Below, piece after piece: positions 8,333-18,600 of a stretch of 64,000 nt of DNA; the stretch's first letter is position 1; every line of letters begins with the position of its first letter. The translations under genes were made by a program, and so were the position numbers. The notes beneath the pieces were generated by a model. That model was not told the origin of the DNA. It saw only the letters and a list, made by a program, of their open reading frames with translations, and ran no database searches. Origin of the DNA: Crossiella cryophila (GTDB taxonomy: Bacteria > Actinomycetota > Actinomycetes > Mycobacteriales > Pseudonocardiaceae); the NCBI RefSeq assembly GCF_014204915.1, contig NZ_JACHMH010000001.1, positions 9,771,501 to 9,835,500 on the forward strand, in the 5' to 3' direction.

Positions 8333-9499
8333 GTGTCCGACGTGTACAGCGACGACTGGATCTGCACCCGCCTGGGTGAGGACGCCGAGCATTTCCTCGG
8401 CGCGGTGCACCCACCGGTCTACGAGAACTCCCTGTTCACCTTCCCGGACACGGCCGCGCTCGGGAAGGCGCTGCGGGCCGAGGACGAGAACTTCGTCTAC
8501 TGGCGCGGCACCAACCCGACGGTCGCGCTGGTGCAGGACAAGCTGGCCGCGCTGGAGCGGGCCGAGCGGGCCAAGTGCTTCGGCTCGGGCATGGGCGCCA
8601 TCTCGGCGACCATCTCATCCCAGGTGGCCGCGGGCGATCACGTGCTGGCCGTCGGCGCGATCTACGGGCCGACCACCAGTTTCCTGCGCTACCTGACCAA
8701 GTTCGGCGTCACGCACACCCACGCCGCCGACCTGGACCAGGCGCGGGAGCTGATCCGGCCGGAGACCAGGCTGGTCTACTTCGAGTCGCCGACCTTCATG
8801 GCCTTCCGGGTGCTGGAGATCGCCGCGGTGGTCGAGCTGGCCAGGGCGCACGGCGCGGTGACGGTGATGGACAACACCTGGGCCACCCCGCTGTTCCAGA
8901 AGCCGATCACGCTGGGCGTGGACCTGGTGGTGCACTCGCTGTCGAAGTACATCGGCGGGCACAGCGACCTGGTCGGCGGCGTGGTGTGCGGGTCGGCGGC
9001 GCTGGTGCGGCCGCTCTCGCTGGTGGAGTACCAGCTCTACGGCGCGGCGATGTCCCCGCACGACGCGGCCAAGGTGGTCAAGGGGTTGCGCACGCTCGGG
9101 GTGCGGATGGCCGCGCACGGTGAGCGGGCACTGCGGGTGGCCGAGTTCCTGGACGCGCATCCGCGGGTGCGCTCGGTGCGCTACCCCGGGCTGCCGGGGC
9201 ATCCGGACCACGAGCTGGCCAGGCGGCAGCTCAGCGGGTTCTCCGGGCTGTTCGCCTTCGAGCTGGACACCGAGGACGTCTCGCTGGTGGAGAAGTTCGT
9301 GGACTCGTTGCGGCACTTCAGGATCGGTGTGTCCTGGGGCGGTTACGAGAGCCTGGTGAACGCGCCTGCGGTGACCGTGGAGGAGTCGGTGCGGGCGACC
9401 ATGGGCATCCCGGTCGGCCTGGTGCGGCTGTCGGTGGGCCTGGAGGACGGCGAGACCCTGGTGGCTGATCTCGCCGCCGCGTTCGAGGCACTCGGCTAG
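8333..9499 (+). CDS. Cystathionine gamma-synthase/beta-lyase family PLP enzyme
   Basis: The protein has 388 residues from a GTG. It is a type I fold PLP enzyme of the Cys/Met metabolism family: YWRGTNPT near the N-terminus, ECFGSGM-like KCFGSGMGAI, the aspartate motif VMDNTWATP, and the Schiff-base lysine in SLSKYIGGHSD (Lys205). Family reactions are transsulfuration, C-S lysis or sulfhydrylation of homoserine esters; which applies cannot be decided by eye. There is no Shine-Dalgarno, and TAGCCT about 7 nt upstream could be a -10 giving leaderless mRNA. Its stop overlaps the convergent protease stop (CTAG at 9496-9499). Confidence 0.85.
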   Translation: MSDVYSDDWICTRLGEDAEHFLGAVHPPVYENSLFTFPDTAALGKALRAEDENFVYWRGTNPTVALVQDKLAALERAERAKCFGSGMGAISATISSQVAAGDHVLAVGAIYGPTTSFLRYLTKFGVTHTHAADLDQARELIRPETRLVYFESPTFMAFRVLEIAAVVELARAHGAVTVMDNTWATPLFQKPITLGVDLVVHSLSKYIGGHSDLVGGVVCGSAALVRPLSLVEYQLYGAAMSPHDAAKVVKGLRTLGVRMAAHGERALRVAEFLDAHPRVRSVRYPGLPGHPDHELARRQLSGFSGLFAFELDTEDVSLVEKFVDSLRHFRIGVSWGGYESLVNAPAVTVEESVRATMGIPVGLVRLSVGLEDGETLVADLAAAFEALG

Positions 9500-10269
9500 C
9501 CGATGGTGGCCTTGATCCAGTCCGCCGCCGGGGCGACCTCGGTGTAGATGTTGACGTGGTTGTCGCTGCCGCACTGGAACGGCTTGGCCGGGTCCTTCGG
9601 CCCGCCGCTGGAGGTCACCCCGGCCAGCCGCCAGCCGCCCCGGCTCTTGACCAGCGCCGGGCCGCCGGAGTCACCGGAGCAGGCGCCCTGACCGCGCTGG
9701 GAGGGCAGGCACAGCGCCCACGGCCGGTCCTCGTTCTTGAAGCAGGTGGAGTCGGGGGCCACCTGGAGCTGGATCTGCTTGAGGTGCACCGGGCTGGCGC
9801 ACTCCGGCCTGGGCGAGGAACAGCGCAGGCCCCAGCCGAGCAGGTCCAGCTTGGTGCCGGCCCCTGGCGAGCCGCCGGTGAGTTCCATCGGCCGGAACGG
9901 CACCGGGCGGTCCAGCTTGATCAGGGTCAGGTCGACGCCGCTGATCAGGTTGGGCGGGGTGAAGACCGCCTTGGGGTGCTTGACCACCGCGATCGGCTTG
10001 GCCAGCACGCCGCCGCTGGTGTGCTGGTGGCTGCCGATGCGGATCTGCTCGATCTCTTCCGGCGTGATCGCGCAGTGGAAGGCGGTCAGCACCCACTGCG
10101 CGGCGACCAGCGTGCCACCGCAGACGTGCTTGCCGCCGACCTGTAGCGAGGCCATCCAGGGTGTCGGGCTGGTGGCGTTGTCGCCGTTGGTGATCGCGCC
10201 CGCGGGCAGTGCGGTGAGACCGACCAGGGCGGTGACGGTGGCGAGCAGGAGCAGGAGTCGTTGTCTCAT
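9496..10269 (-). CDS. Secreted trypsin-like serine protease (S1 family), copy 1
   Basis: The protein has 257 residues: signal peptide MRQRLLLLLATVTALVGLTALPAGA, then a chymotrypsin-fold domain. The catalytic triad is visible: His in LTAFHC (usually TAAHC), Asp in SGVDLTLIKLD, and Ser201 in GDSGGPAL. The mature enzyme begins AITNGDNA rather than with the usual IVGG, so zymogen activation may differ. It is about 45% alike, by eye, to the next gene, which has the same orientation; the two form a tandem pair. The roughly 35 bp upstream are also conserved between the copies. Confidence 0.9.
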   Translation of the reverse strand: MRQRLLLLLATVTALVGLTALPAGAITNGDNATSPTPWMASLQVGGKHVCGGTLVAAQWVLTAFHCAITPEEIEQIRIGSHQHTSGGVLAKPIAVVKHPKAVFTPPNLISGVDLTLIKLDRPVPFRPMELTGGSPGAGTKLDLLGWGLRCSSPRPECASPVHLKQIQLQVAPDSTCFKNEDRPWALCLPSQRGQGACSGDSGGPALVKSRGGWRLAGVTSSGGPKDPAKPFQCGSDNHVNIYTEVAPAADWIKATIG

Positions 10270-10319
10270 GGGGACTTGGTAGCCGGAAAGGGGTTTCCAG
10301 AGGCTCTCCGTCCGCTGGG

Positions 10320-10994
10320 TCAGCGAAGGGTGGCCTTGATCCAGTCCACCGCCGGGGTCACCTCGATCGGTCCACCGCCCGAGAGCACGCCGGCCAGCCG
10401 CCAGCCCCGCCCGCTCCGGACCAGCGCGGGGCCGCCCGAGTCACCGGCACAGGCGCCCTGACCACGCCGGGACGGCAGGCACAGCCGCCACGGGCGCTCC
10501 CGGCCCTTGCCGCAACCGGCATCGGGGGCCACCGGCAGCTCGATCTGCCGCAACCGGTCCGACCCGGCGCAGTCCGCACAGGTGAGCCCCCAGCCGAGCA
10601 GCTTCAGCGGGGTGCCCGCACCCGGTGCGCCGGTGGTCAGGTCCATGGGCCGCAACGGCACCCGGCGATCCAGCTTGACCAGGGCCAGGTCCGGGCCACG
10701 GTGTTTGACCACCTGGACCGGCTTGACCAGGATGCCGCCGCGGGTGTTGTCCAGGCTGCCGAGCCGGATCCGGTCGACGCTGCCGGGCTCGGCCACGCAG
10801 TGCGCGGCGGTCAGCACCCATTGCACGGCGACCAGCGTGCCGCCGCAGACGTGCGCGCCGTCCAGTTGCAGCGAGGCCGCCCACGGCGCGGGGGATCGCA
10901 CGTTCGCGCCCTGGCCGATCGCGCCGGCCGGGGGTGCGGGCAGGCCGAGGACGGCGGTGACGGCGGCGAGCAGGACCAGCAGCGGACGTCTCAT
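10320..10994 (-). CDS. Secreted trypsin-like serine protease (S1 family), copy 2
   Basis: The protein has 224 residues: signal peptide [25 protein letters not shown], then an S1 protease domain with [15 protein letters not shown] and GDSGGPAL (Ser186). It lacks roughly 30 residues present in copy 1, including the segment before the C-terminal helix. The sequence upstream of the ATG (GGAAACCCC...GGCTACCAAGTCC) is shared with copy 1, which points to a duplication that included the promoter or leader. No clear Shine-Dalgarno is seen. It is divergent from the sugar transporter operon that starts at 11153. Confidence 0.9.
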   Translation of the reverse strand: MRRPLLVLLAAVTAVLGLPAPPAGAIGQGANVRSPAPWAASLQLDGAHVCGGTLVAVQWVLTAAHCVAEPGSVDRIRLGSLDNTRGGILVKPVQVVKHRGPDLALVKLDRRVPLRPMDLTTGAPGAGTPLKLLGWGLTCADCAGSDRLRQIELPVAPDAGCGKGRERPWRLCLPSRRGQGACAGDSGGPALVRSGRGWRLAGVLSGGGPIEVTPAVDWIKATLR

Positions 10995-11123
10995 GTGGAC
11001 TTGGTAGCCAGGCAGGGGTTTCCGGCGGGTCTCCACCCGGACCGGGACCGGCCCGAGCCAACGACTGAAGGCCCTGGACACGGGCTTGGGGGCTCGGCTA
11101 CGTTCGCCGGACTCAGCCAGTGT

Positions 11124-11137
11124 TGACAACGTTGACA
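11124..11137. promoter_or_regulatory. LacI-type operator upstream of CUT1 sugar transporter
   Basis: TGACAACGTTGACA differs by one base in its 12-bp core (GACAACGTTGAC) from the perfect palindrome GACAACGTTGTC in front of the LacI gene at 23421. It lies 15 bp upstream of the ATG at 11153, where a repressor would block transcription or early elongation. Confidence 0.6.
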
Positions 11138-11152
11138 CGTCTCGGGGGTGGC

Positions 11153-12445
11153 ATGCGCAGACCACGATCCGCCGTGTTCGGGCTGGTGGCCCTGACCCTG
11201 TTGACCTCGGTGCTCACCGGGTGCGGCACGGGCGGCGGGATCACCTTGCGGGTGATCCAGAGTCTGACCAGTCCGGAGCGGACCGCGTTGCTGCGGGACA
11301 TGATCACCGCGTTCGAGGCGGCCAATCCGGAGATCGACGTGCGGCTGATCTCGCCGCCGTTGCAGAGCGCGGACCAGAAGATCGCGCAGGTGCTCAGTGC
11401 CAAGAACGACGTGGACCTGGTGGAGGTGCGGGACTACACGGTCAAGCAGTTCGTCAACAACCAGAGCCTGCTCGACCTCTCCCCCTACGTGGCGAACTGG
11501 CCGGGCTGGCAGGAGCTGACCCCGCTGGCGCGGCAGAAGGCGGCCTCGGTCGGCGGCAAGCCCTACCTGGTGCCGTACGGGTTCTTCCAGAACACCCTGT
11601 TCGCCCGGACCGACCGGCTCAGCGAGGCCGGTATCAAGCCGCCGACGACCTGGCCGGAGCTGATCGAGGCGGCGGTGAAGCTGACCGAACCGGGCAAGAA
11701 CCGGTTCGGGTACTCCTTCCGCGGCGGCGCGGGCACCTTCCACTACGCGGTCTCGATCATCTCCGCCTATGCCGGGCCGCAGGTGGATCCGGCGCAGGGG
11801 TTCTGGCGCAAGGACGGCAGCACGATCTTCGCCTCCCCCGAGGCGGTGACCGCGATGGAGACGTTCCTGCGACTGTTCAAGACCGGGTCGCCGCCGGGAT
11901 CGCTGGCCTGGAGCTACCCGGAAATGGTGCAGGGCTTCACCTCCGGGGTGACCTCGCTGCTCATCCAGGACCCCGAGGTGATCAAGACGACCGAGCGGGC
12001 CACCGGGCTGCCCAAGGGATCCTGGACCACGCTGCCGATTCCCAAGGGCCCCACCGGACTCGCCCTGCAGCCCACCGGGTACGCGGGCTGGGGGGTGACC
12101 TCGTTCAGCCGCAACCGGGACGCGGCGGTGAAGTTGCTGGCCTTCCTCAGCTCGGCCGAACAGGGGCTGCGCTGGGCCAAGGAGCACTCGCTGATCCCGG
12201 TGCACACCGCGGCGGCCCAGGATCCGCAGTTCTCCACCGGCGCGTTCAAGGCGTATCTGGACATGGCCAATGACCCGGCGCAGGTCGTGGTGGAGCGGCC
12301 GATCCAGTACCCGGGCTGGGGGCGCTGGCAGAAGCAGGCCGATATCGACGTGCAGTCCTTGCTGGTCGGGGAGAAGACCGTGGCCGAGGTACTCGGGTCC
12401 TGGGACAAATTCTGGGCCGAGCAGAAGAAGGCCGGTGGCGCATGA
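11153..12445 (+). CDS. Sugar ABC transporter substrate-binding lipoprotein (CUT1 type)
   Basis: The protein has 430 residues. The ATG at 11153 is preceded by GGGGGTGG. The lipoprotein signal ends in SVLTGC (Cys24). The mature part is an MBP-like solute-binding protein: [32 protein letters not shown], then the conserved [25 protein letters not shown] region near the C-terminus. It should capture an oligosaccharide outside the membrane for the two permeases that follow. Its stop overlaps the next start (ATGA). Sugar specificity cannot be read from the sequence, but the upstream operator resembles the one in the mannan locus. Confidence 0.9.
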   Translation: MRRPRSAVFGLVALTLLTSVLTGCGTGGGITLRVIQSLTSPERTALLRDMITAFEAANPEIDVRLISPPLQSADQKIAQVLSAKNDVDLVEVRDYTVKQFVNNQSLLDLSPYVANWPGWQELTPLARQKAASVGGKPYLVPYGFFQNTLFARTDRLSEAGIKPPTTWPELIEAAVKLTEPGKNRFGYSFRGGAGTFHYAVSIISAYAGPQVDPAQGFWRKDGSTIFASPEAVTAMETFLRLFKTGSPPGSLAWSYPEMVQGFTSGVTSLLIQDPEVIKTTERATGLPKGSWTTLPIPKGPTGLALQPTGYAGWGVTSFSRNRDAAVKLLAFLSSAEQGLRWAKEHSLIPVHTAAAQDPQFSTGAFKAYLDMANDPAQVVVERPIQYPGWGRWQKQADIDVQSLLVGEKTVAEVLGSWDKFWAEQKKAGGA

Positions 12446-13362
12446 GCACGGACACCGCGCCCCGTCCGACGTTCGTGTTGCGCCGCAACCGGGGGCTGTT
12501 CATCACCGCCTGCCTGGCGCCCGCACTGCTGCTGGTCGGGGTGTTCACCTACTACCCGATGATCCGCGGCGGGGTCATCTCCTTCCAGAACTACACCCTG
12601 TTCGACCTCAGTGACACCGGCTTCATCGGCTGGGGCAACTTCGAGAAAGTCCTTGCCGAGCCAGGGTTCTGGACCGCGCTGGCCAACACCGGCATCTGGG
12701 TGCTCTTCTCCCTGACCGGTCAGTTCGTGCTCGGGTTCGGGCTGGCGTTGTTGCTGCAGAAGGCTTTCCGCGGTCGCGGGCTCTACCAGGCGCTGGTGTT
12801 CTTCCCGTGGGCGATGTCCGGGTTCCTGATCGGGCTGATCTGGCGGTGGATGTTCAACGCCGAGTTCGGCGTGGTCAACGATCTGCTGCTGCGGATGGGG
12901 ATCGTGGACGCGCCGATCGCCTTCCTGGCCAGTCCGGAATGGGCGCAGACCGGGCAGATCATCGCCAACGTCTGGTACGGCGTCACGTTCTTCTCGATCA
13001 TGATCCTGGCCGCGCTGCAGTCGGTGCCGCAGGAGCTGCACGAGGCGGCCCGGCTGGACGGGGCCAGCTACGCACAGGCGCTGTGGCGGGTGGTGATCCC
13101 GTTCATCCGGCCCACCCTGGTGCTGGTGGTGCTGCTGCGGGTGATCTGGATCCTGAACTTCCCGGACATCATCTACGCGATGACCGACGGCGGCCCGGCA
13201 GGCAAGACGCACATCATCACCACCTACATGATCAACAAGATCATCGGCGCCCAGGACTACGGGCAGGCGTCCGCGGTCGGGCTGATCGTGCTGGTGCTGC
13301 TGTTCGCGTTCACGGTCTTCTACCTGGCCGCGACCAGGCTGGAAAAGAGCAGGGACTTCTGA
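12442..13362 (+). CDS. Sugar ABC transporter permease, MalF/UgpA type
   Basis: The protein has 306 residues with six hydrophobic segments. The EAA loop ELHEAARLDGASYAQALWRVVIPFIRP contacts the ATPase in this family. It follows the binding-protein gene with an ATGA overlap and overlaps the next permease start, so the three genes form one operon. It forms the channel together with the MalG-type subunit. Confidence 0.92.
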   Translation: MSTDTAPRPTFVLRRNRGLFITACLAPALLLVGVFTYYPMIRGGVISFQNYTLFDLSDTGFIGWGNFEKVLAEPGFWTALANTGIWVLFSLTGQFVLGFGLALLLQKAFRGRGLYQALVFFPWAMSGFLIGLIWRWMFNAEFGVVNDLLLRMGIVDAPIAFLASPEWAQTGQIIANVWYGVTFFSIMILAALQSVPQELHEAARLDGASYAQALWRVVIPFIRPTLVLVVLLRVIWILNFPDIIYAMTDGGPAGKTHIITTYMINKIIGAQDYGQASAVGLIVLVLLFAFTVFYLAATRLEKSRDF

Positions 13363-14183
13363 TGCGCGCAGCCGCCTTCGTCCGCTTCGCCGTGCTCGGC
13401 CTGTGGCTGGTCGTGACCGTGTTCCCGCTGTACTGGATCGTGGTCACCTCGCTGAAACCGCAGGGCGACATCTTCCGGCTGCCGCTGGAGTACCTGCCGG
13501 GCTCGCCGACCCTGGCCAACTACGAGCGGCTGTTCGGCTTCGCCAGCTTCGGCACCTACATCGGCAACAGCCTGCTGGTGTCGCTGGCCGCCGCGGCGGT
13601 GGTGCTGCTGATCGGGCTGCTCGCCGGGTACGTGCTGGCCCGGTTCTCCTTCCGCGGCCGCGGCCAGGTGATGCTGGCTTTCCTGGTGACCCAGATGATC
13701 CCGCTGTTCATCGCGCTCGGCCCGCTCTACCTGCTGCTGAACTCCCTGGACCTGCTCAACCGGTTGCCCGGCCTGGTCCTGGTGTACGTGGCGATGCTGA
13801 TCCCGTTCTGCACCATCATGTTGCGCGGGTTCTTCGAGCGGATCCCGGTGGCCATCGAGGAAGCGGCCATGATCGACGGCTGCGGACGGTTGCAGGCGTT
13901 GTTCCGGGTGGTGGTGCCGGTGATGCTGCCGGGCATCGCGGCCACCTTCGTCTTCGCCTTCATCCAGTGCTGGAACGAGTTGTTCCTGGCGATCATGTTC
14001 ATCGACGACGAGGAGGCCAAGACCATCCCGGTGGCGATGAACTCCTTCATCACCCAGTACGACATCGACTGGGGTTCGATGTCGGCGGCCACCGTGGTCT
14101 CGCTGGTGCCCTCGATGATCCTGTTCGCCTTCGCCCAGCGCTACATCGTGGAGGGGCTCTCCGGCGGCGCGGTCAAGGGCTGA
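13362..14183 (+). CDS. Sugar ABC transporter permease, MalG/UgpE type
   Basis: The protein has 273 residues. The ATG at 13362 shares its A with the preceding TGA. It has six membrane segments and the EAA motif IEEAAMIDGCGRLQALFRVVVPVMLPG. It is the last gene of the transporter operon. No ATPase gene is present, as is common for actinobacterial CUT1 systems that use a shared MsiK-type ATPase encoded elsewhere. Its 3' end overlaps the convergent ABC-2 permease gene by 11 bp. Confidence 0.92.
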   Translation: MRAAAFVRFAVLGLWLVVTVFPLYWIVVTSLKPQGDIFRLPLEYLPGSPTLANYERLFGFASFGTYIGNSLLVSLAAAAVVLLIGLLAGYVLARFSFRGRGQVMLAFLVTQMIPLFIALGPLYLLLNSLDLLNRLPGLVLVYVAMLIPFCTIMLRGFFERIPVAIEEAAMIDGCGRLQALFRVVVPVMLPGIAATFVFAFIQCWNELFLAIMFIDDEEAKTIPVAMNSFITQYDIDWGSMSAATVVSLVPSMILFAFAQRYIVEGLSGGAVKG

Positions 14184-14907
14184 GCACCCGCTCCCGGCGC
14201 GCGCACAGCCACAGTCCGGCGGTGCCGAGCACGGCGGCGACACCGAGCAGGGCGAGCAGCGGCCACCACAGGCCGGCCGGGTCGGTGTCGGACAACGCGG
14301 CGAGCAGGCCGTTGCGCTGCTGGCGCATGGGCAGCAACCCGGCCATGGCGTGCACCCAGGGCGGGGCCTCGGTGATGAAGGCGCCGCTGGCCGCGCCCAT
14401 CGGGATCAGGATCAGCATGGTGACCGCGGCCGCGCGATCGGCCGAGGCGGTCAGCGCACCCACCAGCAGGCCCAGCGCGGCGAAGGCCAGCGTGCCCGCC
14501 AGCAGGTAGAGCGGCAGCGGCCACCAGCGCACCGGTCTCAGGCCCAGGGCGACCGCCGCGGCCAGGTGCGCGGCCACCTGCCAGGCGGTGTGCCCGCACA
14601 GCGCGAGCAGCCGGGCCAGCAGCACCGGCCGCCAGCCCGCCGGACTGCGCCGGATCTGCCCAAGCAGGCCGGAGCGGCGCCAGCTGGCCAGTGACACGGC
14701 CACGCCGAGCGAGCCGGAGCAGGCGATGGTCCAGCCGAGCAGGCCGGGCGCGCTGGCCCGCAGCGGACCGGGTCCGGCCGAGCTGAACAGCAGGGCGAAG
14801 GCGGTCAGGTAGGCCAGCGGGCCGAAGAAGGTGAAGAACAGCAGCACCCGGTTGCGCAGCAGATCGCGGGCGGCGGCCAGCACCAGCGGGCCGAGCGAGG
14901 TGCTCAC
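14173..14907 (-). CDS. ABC-2-type exporter permease
   Basis: The protein has 244 residues from a GTG at 14907 that overlaps the stop of the preceding gene (GTGA). Six hydrophobic segments are seen, for example LLFFTFFGPLAYLTAFALLF, YLLAGTLAFAALGLLVGALTA and AAAVTMLILIPMGAASGAFI. The pattern fits the ABC-2/DrrB exporter permease group. It is translationally coupled to an ABC-ATPase-like protein that lacks normal catalytic motifs. Cargo unknown. Confidence 0.8.
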   Translation of the reverse strand: MSTSLGPLVLAAARDLLRNRVLLFFTFFGPLAYLTAFALLFSSAGPGPLRASAPGLLGWTIACSGSLGVAVSLASWRRSGLLGQIRRSPAGWRPVLLARLLALCGHTAWQVAAHLAAAVALGLRPVRWWPLPLYLLAGTLAFAALGLLVGALTASADRAAAVTMLILIPMGAASGAFITEAPPWVHAMAGLLPMRQQRNGLLAALSDTDPAGLWWPLLALLGVAAVLGTAGLWLCARRERVLSP

Positions 14908-15560
14908 GGCGCCGCCTCCCGGCCGCCCAGGTGCCGCAGCACGTCGGCCAGGGTGGCGCCGGGAGCCTCCGGGGCGAGCAGGCGGCGTTCGGCGTCCAGG
15001 GCCTCGATCAGGGTGGCCGGCCGGTCCACCGCGAGCAGGCGGCCGTGCCCGAGCAGCGCGACCCGGTCCGCGCGGGCGGCCGCGGCCGGGTCCTGCGTGC
15101 TGAACAGCACGGTCTGCGGCAGCGGGTCCAGCACCGGCCACAGCTCGGCCGGGTCGGCGTCCAGGACCAGCAGTCCGGGGTCGGGCACCAGCGCGCAGGC
15201 CAGGCCGAGGCGGCGGCGCTGGACCGTGCTCAGCCGGTCCTCACGAATATTCGCGCACTCGGTCAGGCCCACCGCGGCCAGCAGATCCGCTGGTGGGCGG
15301 CGGTGCAGGGCGGCGAAGGCGGCGAGCTGCTCCCGGCAGGTCAGCCGGTCGAACAGGGCGGGCTCGGCGGCCACCAGGGCCGCGCCACGCTCGATCCGGA
15401 GCACCCCGCGATCAGGCTCGCGGCCACCGGTGAGCAACTCGGTCAGCACCCGTCCCGAGCTGCCGTGGACGGCGAAGCGTTCGCCGAGGGCGAGGGTCAG
15501 GGAGACGCCGAGGAGCGCCCGGCCCAGGGCAAGGTCCTCGATGACGATCTCGGCGGCCAC
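14904..15560 (-). CDS. Degenerate ABC ATPase-like protein, probable pseudo-ATPase
   Basis: The protein has 218 residues from a GTG at 15560 with no Shine-Dalgarno; TAGCTT upstream could be a leaderless -10. The overall layout is that of an ABC-2 exporter ATPase, but every nucleotide-handling motif is altered. Walker A is GSSGRVLT, with no GK[S/T]. The signature is LSTVQ in place of LSGGQ. After Walker B (LLVLD) there is ADP where EPT is expected. The switch histidine is Gln (STQD). The frame is nevertheless intact, with normal codon use and a coupled permease, so it looks like a maintained non-hydrolytic protein. Function unknown. Confidence 0.75.
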   Translation of the reverse strand: MAAEIVIEDLALGRALLGVSLTLALGERFAVHGSSGRVLTELLTGGREPDRGVLRIERGAALVAAEPALFDRLTCREQLAAFAALHRRPPADLLAAVGLTECANIREDRLSTVQRRRLGLACALVPDPGLLVLDADPAELWPVLDPLPQTVLFSTQDPAAAARADRVALLGHGRLLAVDRPATLIEALDAERRLLAPEAPGATLADVLRHLGGREAAP

Positions 15561-15616
15561 CGTGCAGAAGCTAGCCGAACGTGGCGTGTGCCGGGGCGGG
15601 ATGAAACATTGACCCG

Positions 15617-18600
15617 GTGCGGTTCGGCGTGCTCGGCTCGGTGGAGGCATGGCGGGACGGGACGGCGTTGCCGCCCGGTCCGCCCCGGCGTCGTGCCCTG
15701 CTCGGCATACTGCTGGTCGAGGCAGGCCGGGTGGTGCCGGTGGATCGGCTGGTCCGGGCGCTGTGGGACAACGCGCCACCGGCCTCGGCCCGCAACGCGG
15801 TGCACGGGCTGATCGCCGCACTGCGCAAGCTGCTGGCCGGGGAACCAGGGGTCGAACTGGTCACCAGGCCGACCGGCTACCAGCTCGTGGTCGACCCGCA
15901 GGCGGTGGACCTGCACCGCTTCCGCGCCCTGGTGGCCGAGGCCGGGCGGGCCGGGCAGACCGACGAGCAGGCCGCCGCGCTGCTGCACGACGCGCTGACC
16001 CTCTGGCGCGGCGCGCCACTGGCCGACCTGCGCTTCGACTGGGTGCGCCAGGACCTGGCGCCGCTGCTGGAGCGCGAGCTGCTGGACGCGCTGGAACAGC
16101 GGCTGGAACTGGACCTGCGGCTGGGCGCGCACCACGAACTCGTCGGCGAGCTGACCTCGCTGACCAAGGACCACCCGACCCGGCCGCGGTTCTGGTACCA
16201 GCTGATGCTCGCGCTCTACCGGGCCGGGCGGCAGGCCGAGGCGCTGGAGACCTACCGGGCCGCGCACGTGCTGTTCCGGGCCGGCCTGGACGCCGAGCTG
16301 CGCGCGCTGCACCACTCGATCCTCAGCGGCACCCCGGCCCAGCCGGAGCAGGTCATCGACACCCCGCGACCGGCCGGGGTGTGCCAGTTGCCACCGGGCG
16401 CCAACGGTTTTGTCGGCCGGGCGGAGCTGCTGTCCCGGCTGGACACCCTGCTCGTCCCGGGCCCGCGCCCGGTGGTGGCGGCGCTGGCCGGGCCGCCGGG
16501 GGTGGGCAAGACCACGGTGGCGGTGCAGTGGGCGCACGGCGCGCGCGGCCGGTTCCCGGACGGGCAGCTGTATGTGAACCTGCGTGGCTACGCGACCAGT
16601 CCGCCGATGCCGCCGACCGAGGCGCTGGCCCGGCTGCTGCGTGCGCTGGGTGTGCGGCCGGACCACGTGCCGGCGGCACTGGCCGAGCAGATCGCGTTGT
16701 ACCGCAAGGCGTTGTCCGGCAAGCGGGTGCTGGTGGTGCTGGACAACACCGCGGGCGCGGGCGAGGTGCGGCCACTGCTGCCGGACACCCCTGGCAGCGC
16801 GGCGCTGATCACCAGCAGGGACAGCCTGCGCGCGCTGGAGGCGCCCACGCTGACCGTGGACGTGCTGCCCGCCGCGGACGCGGTGGCGCTGCTCGGTGAC
16901 GTGCTCGGCGCGGACCTGGTGCACAAGGAACCCGGCGCCGCGCTGGAACTGGCCGCGCTGTGCGCCCGGCTGCCACTGGCGCTGCGCATCGCCGGGGCCA
17001 ACTTCGCCGGCAGGCCGCACCGCGACCTCACCCGGTACGTCACCGACCTGCGTGCGGGCAACCGCCTGGACGCGCTGTCGGTGGACGGGGACAGCGAGGC
17101 GGCCGTGCACGCCGCCTTCGACCTGTCCTACGCCATGCTGGACCCGTTGGCGCAGCGGCTGTTCCGGCTGCTCGGCCTGCTGCCCGGCCCGGACTTCGGC
17201 CTGCCGCTGGCCGCCGCGGTGGCCGATCTGACCGAGGCGGAGACGAGCACCCTGCTGGAGCGGCTGATCGCGGCGAACCTGGTGCAGGAACCGGGTTCCG
17301 GCCGGTTCCAGTGCCACGACCTGTTGCGCGAGTACGCCTGCGCCCGCGCCGAGGACACCGAGTCACCGGCGCAACTGCACGCCGCGCTGCGCCGGGCCTA
17401 TGAGTTCCTCACCCGCACCGCCGCCTCCGCCGAACCCTCCATTGTGGACGGTGAGCGGCCGTCCCTGGTGGCCGCGGCGAGCACCGCGGCCGAGCGCGGA
17501 CTGCCCGACTACGCCTGGCGGATCGCGGACGCGCTGCACGGCTACTTCGGCGCGCGCGGCGGTGGCGCGGAGGCGGTGGCCACCGCGGAGGCCGGGCTGG
17601 CCGCGGCGATGGCGGTGCACGACCGGCCCGCGCAGGCCAGGATGCACGCGCTGCTCGGGCAGTTCCAGACCAGGCTGGGCAGTCTGCGCGAGGCCGCGGT
17701 GCACCAGCAGCGGGCGGTGGAGCTGTACCGCTCGCTGGGTGATCCGCTGGGCCAGGCGGTCGCGCTGGACGGGCTGGGCATGGCCTACGGGCGACTCGGC
17801 CAGCCGCAGACCGCGGCCGAACACCACGCGAAATCCCTTGCCCTGTACCGGGAAGCCGAGAACCGGACCGGCGAGTCGAGCGCGTTGAACAACCTGGGCG
17901 CGGTGCACCAGCAGCTCGGCCGCTTCGCCGAGGCGATCGAGTTCCACCGGCAGGCGGTGGCCCTGGGCAATGCCGACGGCAGGCTGTACCTGGGTGTCGG
18001 GCTGTTCTCCGTCGGCCGGACCGCGGTGGCGCGGACCGAGCTGGAGCTGGCACTGGCCGGGTACCAGGAGAGCGGGAACCGGGTGGGCGAGGCCGCGGTG
18101 CTCAGCTGTGTGGCCGCGGTGCACCGGGACCGGGACGAACTGGCCGAGTGCGAACAGGTGGCCGCGGCCGCGGTGGCACTGGCCAGGGAACTGGGCGACC
18201 GCCGGATCGAGGCCAACGGGCTGAACATCCTGGCCGCCATGCACCGCAGGCGCGGCACCCTCGCGGTGGCCACCGGCTACTTCCAGCTGGCCATCCGGAT
18301 CGCCGAGGAGATGGGTTTCCGGGCGGGCCGGGTGCACGCGGTGACCAACCTGGCAGGCATCGCCCGCGAGGAGGGCAGGCACACCGAGGCACTGGCCCAG
18401 GCCGAGGACGCGCTGACCGAGGTGCGCGCGGGTGGGCTGGTGTTCATGGAGCCCCCGGTGCTGACCGAGCTGGCGCACATCAAGCTCGGCCTCGGCGAGC
18501 CGACCGCCGCGGCCGGTCTGGCCACCGCCGCGGTCGAACTGGCCAGGCAGACCGGCCAGCTGCTGTTCCTGGGCACCGCGCTGGCCGTGCGCGGGCTGGT

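Noticed and set aside
10235-10310. ECF sigma-type promoter (GGAAAC...GTC) before the protease gene
   Set aside because: The spacing fits, but the implied transcription start would fall inside the start codon region, so the block is more likely a conserved leader.
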